Shown here: positions 44,025 through 54,578 of the stretch, piece after piece
Layout: each line of letters starts with the position of its first letter
Position numbering within the stretch: the first letter of the stretch is position 1
Position numbers and translations under genes: made by a program
Notes under the pieces: model-generated
The model's database searches: none
Seen by the model: the letters and a program-made list of their open reading frames with translations, nothing else
What the model was told of the DNA's origin: nothing
NCBI GenBank assembly: GCA_903772945.1
Contig: CAICTM010000522.1
Coordinates: 1-61,960 of the forward strand
Direction: 5' to 3'
Length of the DNA: 61,960 nt
From: Seminavis robusta
Taxonomy: Eukaryota > Bacillariophyta > Bacillariophyceae > Naviculales > Naviculaceae

Positions 44025-44079
44025 GAGCTTCGACTTTTGAACTTCGAATCCTAGCTTCCGTGTAATGTCTGGACAGGCT
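44025..44079 (-). repeat. Right TIR of the Harbinger element
   Basis: Ends GTCTGGACAGGCT, the complement of the left tip. Confidence 0.8.
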
Positions 44080-44179
44080 CTAAGAAGGAATGAGTGAGTA
44101 CGATGTACATGTCGGATCTGGGGGTAACATTTCCATACAATGAGCATTGGCCACGATGGAGCATGCCACGGCTGCTTAC
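44080..44179 (-). other. Ancestral 100-bp intron of the interrupted Cys-rich gene
   Basis: On the minus strand it starts GTAAGC (44179) and ends TTCCTTCTTAG (44080), the usual intron size here. The last three bases, TAG, are one copy of the Harbinger target duplication; the other copy, CAG (40265-40263), directly precedes the exon HDCDEQC. Both copies can act as acceptors in principle. Confidence 0.5.
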
Positions 44180-44253
44180 TTTTCTGCCCCAGGAATCATC
44201 CTCGTTCTGGAATGGAGCAGATGCAGAGCTCTTGGTTGCAGTTTTGGCATCTC
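44180..44253 (-). pseudogene. Upstream exon of the interrupted Cys-rich gene
   Basis: The minus strand reads DAKTATKSSASAPFQNEDDS then WGRK and ends in phase 0 at the GTAAGC donor, the phase needed by the exon starting HDCDEQC at 40262. The 5' boundary is not clear (TGA lies just upstream in this frame, so an acceptor or a start is missing). Confidence 0.4.
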
Positions 44254-44892
44254 CTCATGCATAGAATGGGGCAAAGATAGTCTCTAATCGCATGGCTGAT
44301 TGATGACATCAAGACTGCATGGCACATCAGGTCAATGCTGCTCGCTTTCAGTTGCTTATCAGCGGAGATAAGGCACAGCAATCATTGCATCCTACCGGTA
44401 GCTAGATATACAATCTCCAGCCAACGACATCTTCCTGTACATGACATTCCATGTACGGTAGATGATCGCAAGCATACAAAATGGTAAACAATACAGGTAA
44501 TATTCCTAGCTATGCTACAGTGGCTAGCAGACTCTTGGTTGTGGATTGGTGGGCATGTTATTGTACGGTAGGTTGTCGTGTCTTCCTCGCCGAGTAGATC
44601 TAACGTGGAAACACAAGAGGGTCCACCCCCTCTCTCAGGTCTTTGTCTATTTGCATTTCAGCTGGCTTGAAGCACTGGATTTTTGTGACGCAACGGCACA
44701 CGGCCATGTGCTGAATGCCTCCACAAGATTGGATTGAATCATTCGATTGAATCATTCGATTCGTGCGGGTTTGCCACCACTCCGCCCACCAACAACTCCA
44801 TCATCGCATCGTCAACTGCCACCACTAGCTAGACTACTTGTACCTTCATTCCTTCTTCATTCATTATAATTCCCTTTAGCTTTGAGCTGAGC
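44254..44892. other. Intergenic region upstream of the lipase gene
   Basis: Contains TACCGGTA (about 44394) and a short ATTCGATTGAATCATTCGAT repeat near 44740. No gene seen. Confidence 0.4.
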
Positions 44893-46434
44893 ATGTTTGT
44901 GTCTGCACTATTATTATTGAGCGACAACTTGAATACTATCAATACAATCAATCCGTTGGACTTTTTGGCCGCCATTTTGGTTCCTCTGCTGTTGTTCGCC
45001 ATGACCGCGCAAGCCATGGCGCCACCGGAGATTCCGCCCTTGGCCGTTTCCTCTTCTTCCCTCAGTAGTTGCAGTAGCAGAAGTACTGGTAGTACTTTTC
45101 TACCTCTCTCTCCAATTCCAAGCAACACACGAGCCGCTACTACAAGTACCAACATTCATCTTGTCATTCTCATTCACGGATGGCTGGGGAGTCCCGCCGA
45201 AATGACGGCCATTCAAGCGGCCTTGCAAACTCAAATTCAAATAATGGCGGCTGAAGATACCCCAGATACCTCATCAGATACCCCAGATACCCAAAATGGC
45301 CCTATTAATAACGACATCCAACTTCCCCCAGATACCAGTGTACTATTGCACAGTGTGGAATGCAACGATGGCAAGACGCACGATGGAATCATCATGGGAG
45401 GATGTCGAGTGGCTCAAGAAGTCAATGACATTGTACAGGAAATTCTACTGCAGGATGGACCAAAGAAAATCTCACTTTCCTTTATTGGAAATTCTCTGGG
45501 AGGACTCTACGCCAGGGCTGCGCTGCCTCATATTCAATGGACTGTCAACATTGACAACAATGACAACCAACAACAAGCAGAAACCATTCAGATTTCACCC
45601 AACGTTTTCTGCACCACCTGTACACCTCATTTGGGAAAACGGGGTTTGACCTACTTGCCACTCCCTCGCTTTGTAGAAACGGGAATTGGATATGCCTTGC
45701 AACCCACCGGACAAGATCTATTTGGTGTCACTACGGTCGTACAAGACCTCGCTTCTCAAGCCAAATACTTGACACCACTCTCCCACTTTGCCAAACGCAT
45801 TGCCTACGCCAATGCCTTTGGCACCGATTTACAGGTACCCACCGCCACGGCAGGCTTTTTGGCCGATACTGAATCCCCGCATTTCTTGGCACCACCATCA
45901 TCTGAACAAGAACAAGACGAAGAATCATCATCACCCTTTTTACTCACCGTCACGACGCCTCCCGATGACCAGGTCGTACAACAAACCATGGAAGCGTCTG
46001 ATATTGCCGCACAACAAGACATGACGTATTACTTCCCCGCCACTTCCATGGCACGCACATTGGATGCTCTGGGATGGACCAAAGTCTTTTGCGATGTCCG
46101 CGACAAACTCGTTTCCGTACCCATTCCATTCAACCGCAAAGGCAAGGATGGAACCGACGATTGTAGTAGTGAATTCGATACGCACTCGACAAAGCAATGG
46201 ACATCGCATCAACTCAAGAACAAATTGGCAAATCGCATTGATTACGATCAAAAATGGCCCATTCCCATTGGACATACCATGCTCATTGCCAATTCCAAAT
46301 CAAAACTATATGCCAAACTCAATCGAGGGGGATTGGAATTTGTACAACACATGGCACACGACTTTTTGAAGGATCTGCTTATCGTTCCTACGTGTATGAA
46401 TATGACTACTGGAAAGGACGAACCCTCGTCATGA
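44893..46434 (+). CDS. DUF676-type alpha/beta-hydrolase (putative lipase)
   Basis: 513 residues, one exon, ATG at 44893. The N-terminal hydrophobic region (PLDFLAAILVPLLLFAMTAQ) is a signal or anchor. IHLVILIHGWLGSPAEM (about 87-103) is the oxyanion HG motif, IGNSLGGLYARAAL (about 198-211) carries the nucleophile Ser, DVRDKLVSVP (about 400) supplies the likely Asp, and PIGHTMLIAN (about 457) the His. These are the motifs of DUF676 serine hydrolases, related to lipases and palmitoyl-protein hydrolases. An acidic, Ser-rich insertion lies near 340. Substrate unknown. Confidence 0.85.
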   Translation: MFVSALLLLSDNLNTINTINPLDFLAAILVPLLLFAMTAQAMAPPEIPPLAVSSSSLSSCSSRSTGSTFLPLSPIPSNTRAATTSTNIHLVILIHGWLGSPAEMTAIQAALQTQIQIMAAEDTPDTSSDTPDTQNGPINNDIQLPPDTSVLLHSVECNDGKTHDGIIMGGCRVAQEVNDIVQEILLQDGPKKISLSFIGNSLGGLYARAALPHIQWTVNIDNNDNQQQAETIQISPNVFCTTCTPHLGKRGLTYLPLPRFVETGIGYALQPTGQDLFGVTTVVQDLASQAKYLTPLSHFAKRIAYANAFGTDLQVPTATAGFLADTESPHFLAPPSSEQEQDEESSSPFLLTVTTPPDDQVVQQTMEASDIAAQQDMTYYFPATSMARTLDALGWTKVFCDVRDKLVSVPIPFNRKGKDGTDDCSSEFDTHSTKQWTSHQLKNKLANRIDYDQKWPIPIGHTMLIANSKSKLYAKLNRGGLEFVQHMAHDFLKDLLIVPTCMNMTTGKDEPSS

Positions 46435-47014
46435 CAATAACTAGCTAGTCGGGCGAGAGGAGGAGATGGTAGAGATTAGGAAATAGATAGTAGTCAATAG
46501 ATAGCAGCTTCTAAAGTTAGGAGGCTCATCTGACACGCAGCAACCGTGGTAGAGTACTGATAATGGCTATAGCGACGACACGTAGATTTGTTCATTGCGG
46601 CAAAGGCCGGAAAACAAACTACGGAATGATTAGATTACTCCACGCAAATAAATAAATAAATCGACAACAGGACACGGGCTACGGTAGAATCCATGAGAGC
46701 GGAAGTATGCAACCTTTTGGTCTTTGCACAGCCTGTTGGTTCTTCTTCGTTTTCGAAGACAGCACATACCGGTCGGTACCTTCGAAACTCATTTTACAAT
46801 CGACGTTTGGTTAGTCGCTCGATTGGCTGGCTGCCGGAATAATGGTCTCGCTGAGACGCGTTGCATAGTAATCATCCGGAATATTGTCCGCTGGGATTGA
46901 TGGCACGCAGTCAGGATGACGACGACGGCGGGCCGCTGACTCAAAAATTGAAAAGATGCTGGCGGGGTTGTTGGCAACATGTTGTGTTAATTGGGCAGGG
47001 ACAACTGCGATCAA
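46435..47014. other. Intergenic region
   Basis: 3' flank of the lipase gene, with an AATAAATAAATAAAT stretch at 46646 and TACCGGTCGGTACC near 46769. No gene supported. Confidence 0.4.
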
Positions 47015-47733
47015 TCAGCTACTGACTGGTCGTGGAATGCCCACCTCGCTGCCACCTCCTAAAGTGACTTGTCCAAGATATTGCGAGTGCACAAAGACAT
47101 CTTGTCCATTTGCTACTGTCAATTTGAAGTTGAGATTCCCGACCATCACAACATAATTCGATTCGTTCCGCATTGATCGTTTTGTAATTGACAAAGTCAA
47201 TGGAAATGTGATTGGGATTGGACTTGGCATTGTAGTGGACGTCGGTAATGGCAGGATATCCCAAGTAGGTGTCAATTTGCTGTTTCAGACGCATGGCATA
47301 TTGGACCGTGCCTTCCTTTCCAATATCGCTAATGGCGGCAATGCTGCATTTTTTGGAATCCCGGCGTTGTTGCCTTGGCCAAGAGTTGGTCTTTGGGAAT
47401 CTTGGTGGGTGGAAATAGGTATCCCCCAAACTGGGCTTGTATATCCCATACAGCATTTCGCATACCGGTAACTCGGGCTAGACCATGGCAGCCGGTGGTT
47501 TATTATACAGCGAATTGGTCAACTTGGAAGGATCATGAGCCGCCAGTCGATCGGACAACGACTCGGCATGCACAGGAACTACGGGTAATAGCATCTCTGC
47601 TGAACCAATGCCGCTTGAGTGAGAAAGGAACGGCGATCCGTCCGTTGCACTCCAGCGCCAAAGCAGATACCACCACCGCCACCATGGCAAGCAAGCGGAT
47701 CAAAAGGCAACAAAACAGGACGAGTGGGCTCAT
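47015..47733 (-). pseudogene. Pseudogene of a Tat-targeted, probably thylakoid-lumen protein
   Basis: Minus strand. A hydrophobic start from the ATG at 47733 (MSPLVLFCCLLIRLLAMVAV), then in the next frame RTDRRSFLTQAALVQQ, then in the third frame MLLPVVPVHAESLSDRLAAH. Together these are a signal peptide, a twin-Arg motif, a hydrophobic core and an AxA cleavage site, the plan of a diatom lumen protein. The mature part reads DPSKLTNSLYNKPP, an in-frame TAG (about 47478), KKCSIAAISDIGKEGTVQYA, YLGYPAITDVHYNAKSNP and, after one more shift, DVFVHSQYLGQVTLGGGSEV. It recalls plant and cyanobacterial DUF6816 proteins, from memory. At least three frame changes and one stop: not functional. Confidence 0.55.
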
Positions 47734-48249
47734 TATTATTGGTCTTCTCAGGTTGGTGGCCCATGATCAATGCAGGTACTCCATCCTTTCTGTCCTCATC
47801 ATGAAAGAGTCAGCAAAAGAGGGATTGTGGCTTCATAGATAAAGGTAGCTTGCTCTAACCCCCAGTTCGGGATTGTGGTATGTGGCTTGGATCTTGGATC
47901 TTTTTCACTGACACGGCTGACTAGCTGACGTCATTGAGAGAATCATAAGTGTTTTGATACATTCCACATGCAGGACTGAACCATCTCATTTTTTGAAGGG
48001 TCTCGTCCCATTTTTCGTCTTGGAAAATCCACGGCCAAAAGAGTCACGTCGACTTTACAAGAGTGGGTGGTGTACAAGAGTAAATCCGCAATGTGGATTC
48101 AAAAGAGGGTCACAGTATCGGTACGTTCATGCAGGAGTGGTACCGGTACCGCTAGCTAGTGTTGGAAGCTTTTGGAGAAGAATTTCACAACCCCCATTCG
48201 TCGTTCTCTTCCACAAAAGCATCTCATTCTTCCCTAGATAGATAGATTG
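47734..48249. other. Intergenic region
   Basis: Upstream of the tail-anchored protein gene; GGTACCGGTACCGC near 48140. No gene seen. Confidence 0.4.
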
Positions 48250-49281
48250 ATGAACGTCAGGTCCTCCAGTACCAACCAGGAGGGCTTTGAGGTGACAATG
48301 GCAGAAACGAGGGACAGTGACCGGGGGAGAGGTCGCTTGTCTACAGTCTCCATGAAGTATGACAAGAGCCGAAAGGGATATTTGAGTGATTCACAAAAGG
48401 CAGCACGTGATGCGGATGCGGACGGCAAGGGATACCTTACCGCGGAAGAGGCCGCAGCGCTTGCCAAAAAGTGTCTCATGCAGTCGACCACCACCACGAA
48501 TGATCCACCTGCCATCATTCAGGAGTTCATCACAACTGCCGCCGTTCCCGTAGTATCGGCCCGTCCAATCATGGCACATCATAATCAGACCAGTGCCACT
48601 CCACTCATCTCTTGTCGAATGGTTCCGGATCCTTCAGAGCGTGGACTTGGGCGAATCAGTTTAGGTACTACTAATCCCAATGTCGACACCGCCACTACCA
48701 CTACTACTGGAACGACAGCATCTCGGGTGACATTTCATGCTCGTACCATCGCTACAAACACAGTCAGCAGCAGCAACAACAATGCAGCGCCTGTTTCGAT
48801 AACAGTTCCTTGCTCCCCAGCAGGTGGCGTTTGGTCTCCAAGCATGATTCACCTCAAGACAGAGGCAGTCAATGACTGTGAAACTGATGATGATGCACCC
48901 ATTTCCGTCGTGGTACCAGTATCCATGCCACCACCACCGGACGAGAAGCCAAAAGGCCCTACTATTCATACTACTATGGACAGGGAGAAAGAAGCTGTCG
49001 GTTTGGAACGACCAGTTTCCGTTCCAGCACCTCCGGATGAGAAACAAGAACGTGGTGTGGACACCGAAGCACCGTTGGAGCCCACGGAAACTGACAATGA
49101 CGACGTAAGCAACAGCAACAATGAACATCAAGAGGATAGCAATGTCATTTTGAGTTGCCAAGTCTCAAGAAGAAGTCATTGGGTTATCGCTTCAACTGCC
49201 TTGGTCTTGATTGCCATTGTGGCAACCGTGGTTGTGATGTTTGCTGTTTATATCACCATGGATCTACGCAAAGAAATGTAG
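48250..49281 (+). CDS. Tail-anchored protein with EF-hand-like motif
   Basis: 343 residues from the ATG at 48250; a second ATG at 48298 (MAETRDSDRG) is equally possible. Residues about 35-75 read KYDKSRKGYLSDSQKAARDA followed by DADGKGYLTAEEAAAL, paired DxDxKGYL loops resembling EF-hands; similar 'DxxGKGYL' pairs occur in diatom membrane proteins I have seen. A long Pro/Thr/Ser-rich region with two PVSxPxPPDEK repeats follows. One membrane segment near the end (VIASTALVLIAIVATVVVMF) leaves the short tail DLRKEM, so most of the protein is probably cytosolic. Calcium binding is uncertain because the loops are short. Confidence 0.7.
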   Translation: MNVRSSSTNQEGFEVTMAETRDSDRGRGRLSTVSMKYDKSRKGYLSDSQKAARDADADGKGYLTAEEAAALAKKCLMQSTTTTNDPPAIIQEFITTAAVPVVSARPIMAHHNQTSATPLISCRMVPDPSERGLGRISLGTTNPNVDTATTTTTGTTASRVTFHARTIATNTVSSSNNNAAPVSITVPCSPAGGVWSPSMIHLKTEAVNDCETDDDAPISVVVPVSMPPPPDEKPKGPTIHTTMDREKEAVGLERPVSVPAPPDEKQERGVDTEAPLEPTETDNDDVSNSNNEHQEDSNVILSCQVSRRSHWVIASTALVLIAIVATVVVMFAVYITMDLRKEM

Positions 49282-51414
49282 ATTACATGCAATGCAGACT
49301 CCATTCACAGTTGCTCTTGGCATAGGCTGGTTGCAATGGCTCTGGTGTTATGGTTGAGCAGCAGCAGTAGCTGCTGATCCTGTCTCTTACGTGCTCTGGT
49401 TGTTGACCAGTCGGAAGGATCACCATCATCCGCCATGGTGACGGCCCGAAATCGCGATTTACCTGTGTTTCTGTTATTTTTTAAAATATATTATATAAAC
49501 AGCTTTACACGGGTAGTTCAGTAAAGGTTCCGGTGGAAAATCTACAAAGCCAAACCCTTTGGCCCCCGTAATGGTCCTCAATTTCTCGCCCCTGATCCCA
49601 CAGAACCTAGCTAGTCCTGAATTGTAACTCTTCTCTGCTTAAGCCTGGCCCCGACTGGCTTCCATAGATAATCTGCCTCTCCAAACCCCCGTCTTGCATC
49701 TACTTACCCTTTGTTCATGAGTCCTACGGTATAGCTACAGTACGGCACATTCCTGCGGCGCCATGTACAAGGCACACAGTTTGACCAATCGCTCCTACAG
49801 CACAATGTCCTACCGTAGCTAGGCCTAACATTATCTGCAATATTATATCGTTACAATATCAGTTGCAACACTGTTCCGCCAGATCTTGCAGTGTGTCCTT
49901 GACCTGCATCCCCTTTGTGGACATGGCGAGCGAAACCTTCGAGGAGTGCAATGTGTTTCTGTTGCGGAACTCCTTGGAGAAAATCGACTCATCATCACAG
50001 TGGGGTCTCCCACTGCCACTCCTGGAATATTGTTGTTGTCTCTATTACTCAGTACCGGTATCTCATTGTTGACCAAGCAGTCTGCAGTCTGTTCCACTCC
50101 TGGGAACTCAATCTCATACACAGGAATCACTCCTGTTTTTCGATACATTGTTGACTCAAATCGCACTCCTGTAATCAATACAGGTATATTGTCGTACCGG
50201 TATAATCATCTCGGTAGCCATACACAGGCTCAAAGTTAACACTCTCCGACGTCGGAAGATGGATCGCGAACTTGAATGGAAGATCGCGTTTATGAAGCTT
50301 TTGTGGGCATCAATAAAGATACGAAGGTTCGGCTTGTGACAATAGAAGAGGTAGTCCACGGTCATTTACATGTATGTAGTTGTGTTTGATTGAAGATTCA
50401 ATGGAAGTTCTTGGAAGATCCAAATTCAGTCACGGTGGGATTGCCTCAGTTAGTTAAGCTGTTAGTTCATAGACTATTTGTCTTGTTGCTTTTGACTGTT
50501 CCCTCACCCACCGGAGTTACCTGTATGGCTTCAAGTTGCCAGGGAAAGATCGATCAGCCGTCAAGGAGATCAACAGGAAACAGGAGGTGTCAACAATGGC
50601 CACTAGGACCAGATGGATAGGAGGGAAGCATAAGGAAGCGGGCCAAAGGGCCCGAGAGGAAAGGAAAAGGAGGAAAAGGGTAAACGGATCTGGAGCAATG
50701 ACAATGCACAACCAGCCGAAGAAGAGGAGTCCAGAATGGGACAAATGTCGGGACGGATTGAAAGGTCAAGGAGGTAACTAGGAATTAAAGAATAGAAGAA
50801 AGAGGGACCGTAGAAGAGAAAGTTCAGATAGGCAGCCACAGGGCTGCAGTTGACCATTGTCATGGTCAACATCTCCATTGACAGATCCATCAGGCGACAA
50901 GAATGAGAGCACTGCTTGGGAGCCTGCTTGGTCTGTCATCTGCCACTTGGTCCTGGTTGAGCGGTGGTGACATCAGACTCCAGACCAACCAGTCAGTGGG
51001 ACTCATCCCCACTGCATTGGCTGGCTTAGAGTCTTGCCTACAACTTTCGGTTTGTTCGTATCTAGCTAGCTAGCTTCATCCATCGTAGACATGCGTGTCG
51101 CCATACTGGTAGCTAGCACTACTTCCTAGAGTACGAACACAGTCTTCTCGTGTAGTGCCCGATTAAGAATACGGTCGGCTTTTGCCATATGAATGATTCC
51201 AGCAATTTTTGTCTGCTTAGTAAATTACGGTGCCACCAAAACAGTAACTAAACTTATTACTCCCCCATGTCATTACAAAAAGTGGTGTTTGGTCACCATT
51301 ATTGAAAAGTTCTGCAACGATCCACAGCATTGCTTGAATTGGCCAACATAATATGGCTAGACGATGATAGTAGTGGATTGTATTGTATTCTTCACTGGTG
51401 GTGGTGTATTGTGG
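49282..51414. other. Intergenic region between convergent genes
   Basis: 2.1 kb between the 3' ends of the EF-hand-like gene and Rab7. TACCGGTA occurs at about 50055 and 50195. A Lys/Arg-rich 81-codon frame at 50536 has no domain and is not called. Confidence 0.45.
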
Positions 51415-52248
51415 TCAACAACAACTATCCGAGGTACTTCGGGTCGAGTTATGATTCATGTTGGAAGTTTGATATCGTAAATCAATGGGTGGTTGTGCGG
51501 GTGGAATGAACAATTGTGGAGTAGACCGTTGCTTGTAGGCTTCGTACTGCAGTGCGAGTCGTGCAGCTTCTTGGAATGCTTCTTCTACATTAATGGCCGT
51601 TTTGGCGGAGGATTCGAAATGTGCCAAAGGACGGGCCATGCCCATGGCAAAATTTCCAGCAGCTCGTCGACACCATTCTTCCGCACGGTCGAGTGGCACG
51701 AGTCGATCGGCTTGTTTGTCCATTTTATTTCCCACCACGACAAATGGAAAACTGGATTGACCCAATGTCGTGTCGATATCTCCCAGACTATTTCCACCCA
51801 CATGCTGCAGAAATTCACGACGCCAATGATCCAGATTATCGAGGGAATGCGGATCGGTAATGTCGTACACCAACAAACAGGCGTCACTGCCGCGATAAAA
51901 GGAATTTCCCAACGATTGAAATCGCTCTTGACCGGCCGTATCCCAAATTTGAAGTGTCACTTGGCGTCGGACACCAAATTGATCACTCACAAAAATCTCA
52001 CGAGACAAAAAATCGGCGCCAATCGTTGCCTTGTATTGACCCGTGAATTTTCCACTGCTGTAGCGATTCATCAGGGATGTCTTTCCCACTCTACCATAAA
52101 ACACACAAATAAAAATGCAAACAAGAGATTAGATGGGATCTATAGATGGGTGCACTGTATACCCCTTCAGTCAACTCTATCCAACCTGACTAACTTACCC
52201 CGAATCACCCAGAATCACAATCTTTAAGGTTTTCTTCTGATGAGACAT
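51415..52248 (-). CDS. RAB7: Rab7-type small GTPase
   Basis: Two exons, 52199-52248 and 51415-52090, with a 108-bp GT-AG intron that splits the P-loop: ...ILGDSG|VGKTS. The protein is 241 residues starting MSHQKKTLKIVILGD. G1 GDSGVGKTS, switch I YKATIGADFLSREIF, G3 WDTAGQERFQSLGNSFYRGS, G4 GNKMD, G5 ESSAK, and a C-terminal CC for geranylgeranylation (SDSCC). ATIGADFL and QERFQSLG mark Rab7 rather than other Rabs. Two insertions relative to animal Rab7 lie near 120 (GGNSLGDIDTTLGQSSF) and 150 (RRAAGNFAMGMARPLAHFE). It directs late endosome and vacuole fusion when GTP bound. Confidence 0.95.
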
Positions 52249-53781
52249 CTTCTTCTTCTTCTTCTTCTTCTGTTATCTTGACTAAAGTGTTGTGGTCTTT
52301 TGTTGTTCTCGTCGTGGACCAGTGTGCTGGATCTTTGCAAAGGAAACCGTTGGATCGGACAGATCAGATTGAGGCGAAGAATGATTCGATTCGATTCGAT
52401 TCGATTCGACTCAATTGAATCATTCGATTCGTCTTCGGTGGCAATTAAAACAGCAGAGCTATTAATTAATACCAACCGTTGTCCAATCACGAGTGTTTTA
52501 CCTCAACCAATGCAATCCAAGAAGCAGTTGTTAGAAATAGCGGTAGCATATCAGGGAGGCTACTATGCACAGGATGAGTAACCGCAACTGTGTCAGGATC
52601 GGCGAAAACAAAGTCAAAGTGCAACCTTGGATCAGAGACCATCTACACTACAGTCGCCATGAAGAAACCCTGTTACCACTGCCACAATCACAGCGGCGCC
52701 CGTCACAGTCAAGAAGCAACCAATCCCCTAAGCTGCTTGCTCAATGCTCATCTCGAAAGAAGAAAAAAGGCATGCAATAGAGACTCTGAGATCAGCCATG
52801 AAGCAAACAAGATGTCTGGTACCGGTAGGTACCAGTACAAGAAAGTATCGGGAAAACAACTTCAATGTGAAAATTGAATCATCCCGAAGGACACAGCATG
52901 CAGATGTGAAAGTTGCATGCCACTTTGCAAGTGCTTTGCATCTCATCACAACAACAAGAACTCCACCATCCACGCAACGTCGAAGAAAAGCGACGGGTCC
53001 TTTTCAGCTCTACTGGAATGCCATGGATCCTTTTTAAAATTTCTCATCCAACCGTATTGTTGCATGGGCATGGGGGCAACTTCAATATCTCACGTTTTGA
53101 AGAAGATCAGAAGTCCTCCTCCACTTCTGCAGTAACCTGTGCTAGTAATGTACAAACCTTGTCTGTATGCACCATCAGAATGCTATAACGATGCAAAATA
53201 CATGTACATGTAGACCATCATCTGACCACGAGGCAGATGAGATCAACTCAGCTCATGTGCGTTTGCGTTTGCTGACACATTGCTTGGGAGAGCATCCTAG
53301 CATCTATCTGGGAATGCAGCAAGGCTCAATCATCCATCCTCAAACAAAGCATAATTCGCATTGCCATCATTGATAGTGCCCGAACTAGCTACTAGACCTA
53401 GCTAGAGTTCTCCAGATGCCAAGGTCACAAGATCACGCATGACCGGGAATGGGATGTTCCAAACCAGCCACAAAGCCCGCAAGCGCGGAGACTGGAACTT
53501 TGCCCGAAAGAAGAAAGACGAGAGCTCTTCTGCCTTCTGATGTACCGTACCAGTATGTTGTGTGCGCCTGCATTACACGCACCATGAGAGCACGCATCAA
53601 GAAGATAGAGATCCAGTCTGCATGTGGATTGGGAATTCCGCAACTGCCGAGCCAGCAAAGTGACAATTTAGCTAGACTAATAAATCCGCATCAGACTACT
53701 CTAGGGAAATATACCGGTACCGGTACTCTCCTAGTAGTATCCAATCAGTGGAACTTATCATAAACTAATCTTCAGAGTAGA
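52249..53781. other. Intergenic region with TTC and GATTC microsatellites
   Basis: (TTC)n at 52249-52270, in the Rab7 5' leader, and (GATTC)n at about 52384-52432. Short frames without domains. TACCGGTA near 52820 and a double copy near 53713. Confidence 0.5.
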
Positions 53782-54441
53782 CTACACTGCAAAACAACAC
53801 CCCAGGATGTAGCAGTGTCTTCCGAATGATGAATGATCGGTCTGTCCGCTGCAAATTTCCCAATGGCAAGAGAAATGAATTGCTGGCATGCTGCATGCCA
53901 GATTGTCTAACGCTATGCACGCAACGAGTCCTCCACCGTCGTTTCCTCCATTTCCTCCTCCTCCGCCATCCACACCAGAAAATGGGCCACCCTTTTCCTG
54001 GAGCCACTGAATCAGATCACGAAAGTCTCCGTCATTGTCATAAAGGTTGTCAAAGTCGCCTGCTTGCGCAATGGTCATCGAGTATAGACGGTTCGTCACG
54101 TTGTTATTTGCCGGAATGTTCATCTGGTCCATCAATCCAACCAACCAAAAGGTTCCTGAAGAGCGCTCTACATCTGTTCGGTTGCTGGGATCTGTCAAAC
54201 GATCAAACAGCTGGCGGCATAGTCTACTTGCCGGAAAGAGAAGGAAAAGGGCCGCAACGTCAACAACGGGGAGAAGAAAAAGAGTAACAATTACTTGTTG
54301 TCCCATACCGGTACAGTACTCACGCTCTTTCTTCTGGTTTTCTGCCACCTTCAACAGCTTCTGTGAAACAAAAGGCGGATAGAAGAAACAACGATGAGAG
54401 TCCACACAGTAGGCAGCTGCAGCACAAGCAGAAACAAACAT
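53782..54441 (-). CDS. Putative gene of unknown function, possibly spliced
   Basis: A 219-codon minus frame from 54441. The middle (RLCRQLFDRLTDPSNRTDVE, LVGLMDQMNIPANNNVTNRL, DFRDLIQWLQEKGGPFSG) looks protein-like. The ends do not: TTTGTTTCACAG at about 54365 and GTGAGT at about 54325 suggest introns, and the C-terminus is Gly-rich then Cys-rich low-quality sequence. So the real product is probably shorter and made of two or three exons. No family recognised. An element fragment is possible since the retroelement begins about 100 bp away. Confidence 0.3.
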   Translation of the reverse strand: MFVSACAAAAYCVDSHRCFFYPPFVSQKLLKVAENQKKEREYCTGMGQQVIVTLFLLPVVDVAALFLLFPASRLCRQLFDRLTDPSNRTDVERSSGTFWLVGLMDQMNIPANNNVTNRLYSMTIAQAGDFDNLYDNDGDFRDLIQWLQEKGGPFSGVDGGGGGNGGNDGGGLVACIALDNLACSMPAIHFSCHWEICSGQTDHSSFGRHCYILGCCFAV

Positions 54442-54539
54442 ACTGCGAAGGCTCGGATCTGTTCGATGGCATGGCTAGCCACGCCGCGATACTAGTAGGG
54501 TAGCTACAGTAGCTAGTAGACTACCTTCGTCCATGATAA

Positions 54540-54578
<39 letters not shown>

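Larger units (their letters stand above)
40266..44079. mobile_element. PIF/Harbinger DNA transposon with both genes open
   Basis: 3814 bp. Terminal inverted repeats of about 50 bp: AGCCTGTCCAGACACTACAC at the left tip against AGCCTGTCCAGACATTACAC read inward from the right, both continuing into GATTCGAAG and AAAAGTC. The flanks CTG (40263-40265) and CTA (44080-44082) are a 3-bp target duplication with one change. It carries a transposase (+) and an accessory protein (-) in convergent order, 56 bases apart, as is usual for Harbinger elements. Confidence 0.85.

Noticed and set aside
50536..50781. 81-codon Lys/Arg-rich plus frame
   Set aside because: Composition reflects purine-rich DNA; no domain or conserved pattern.
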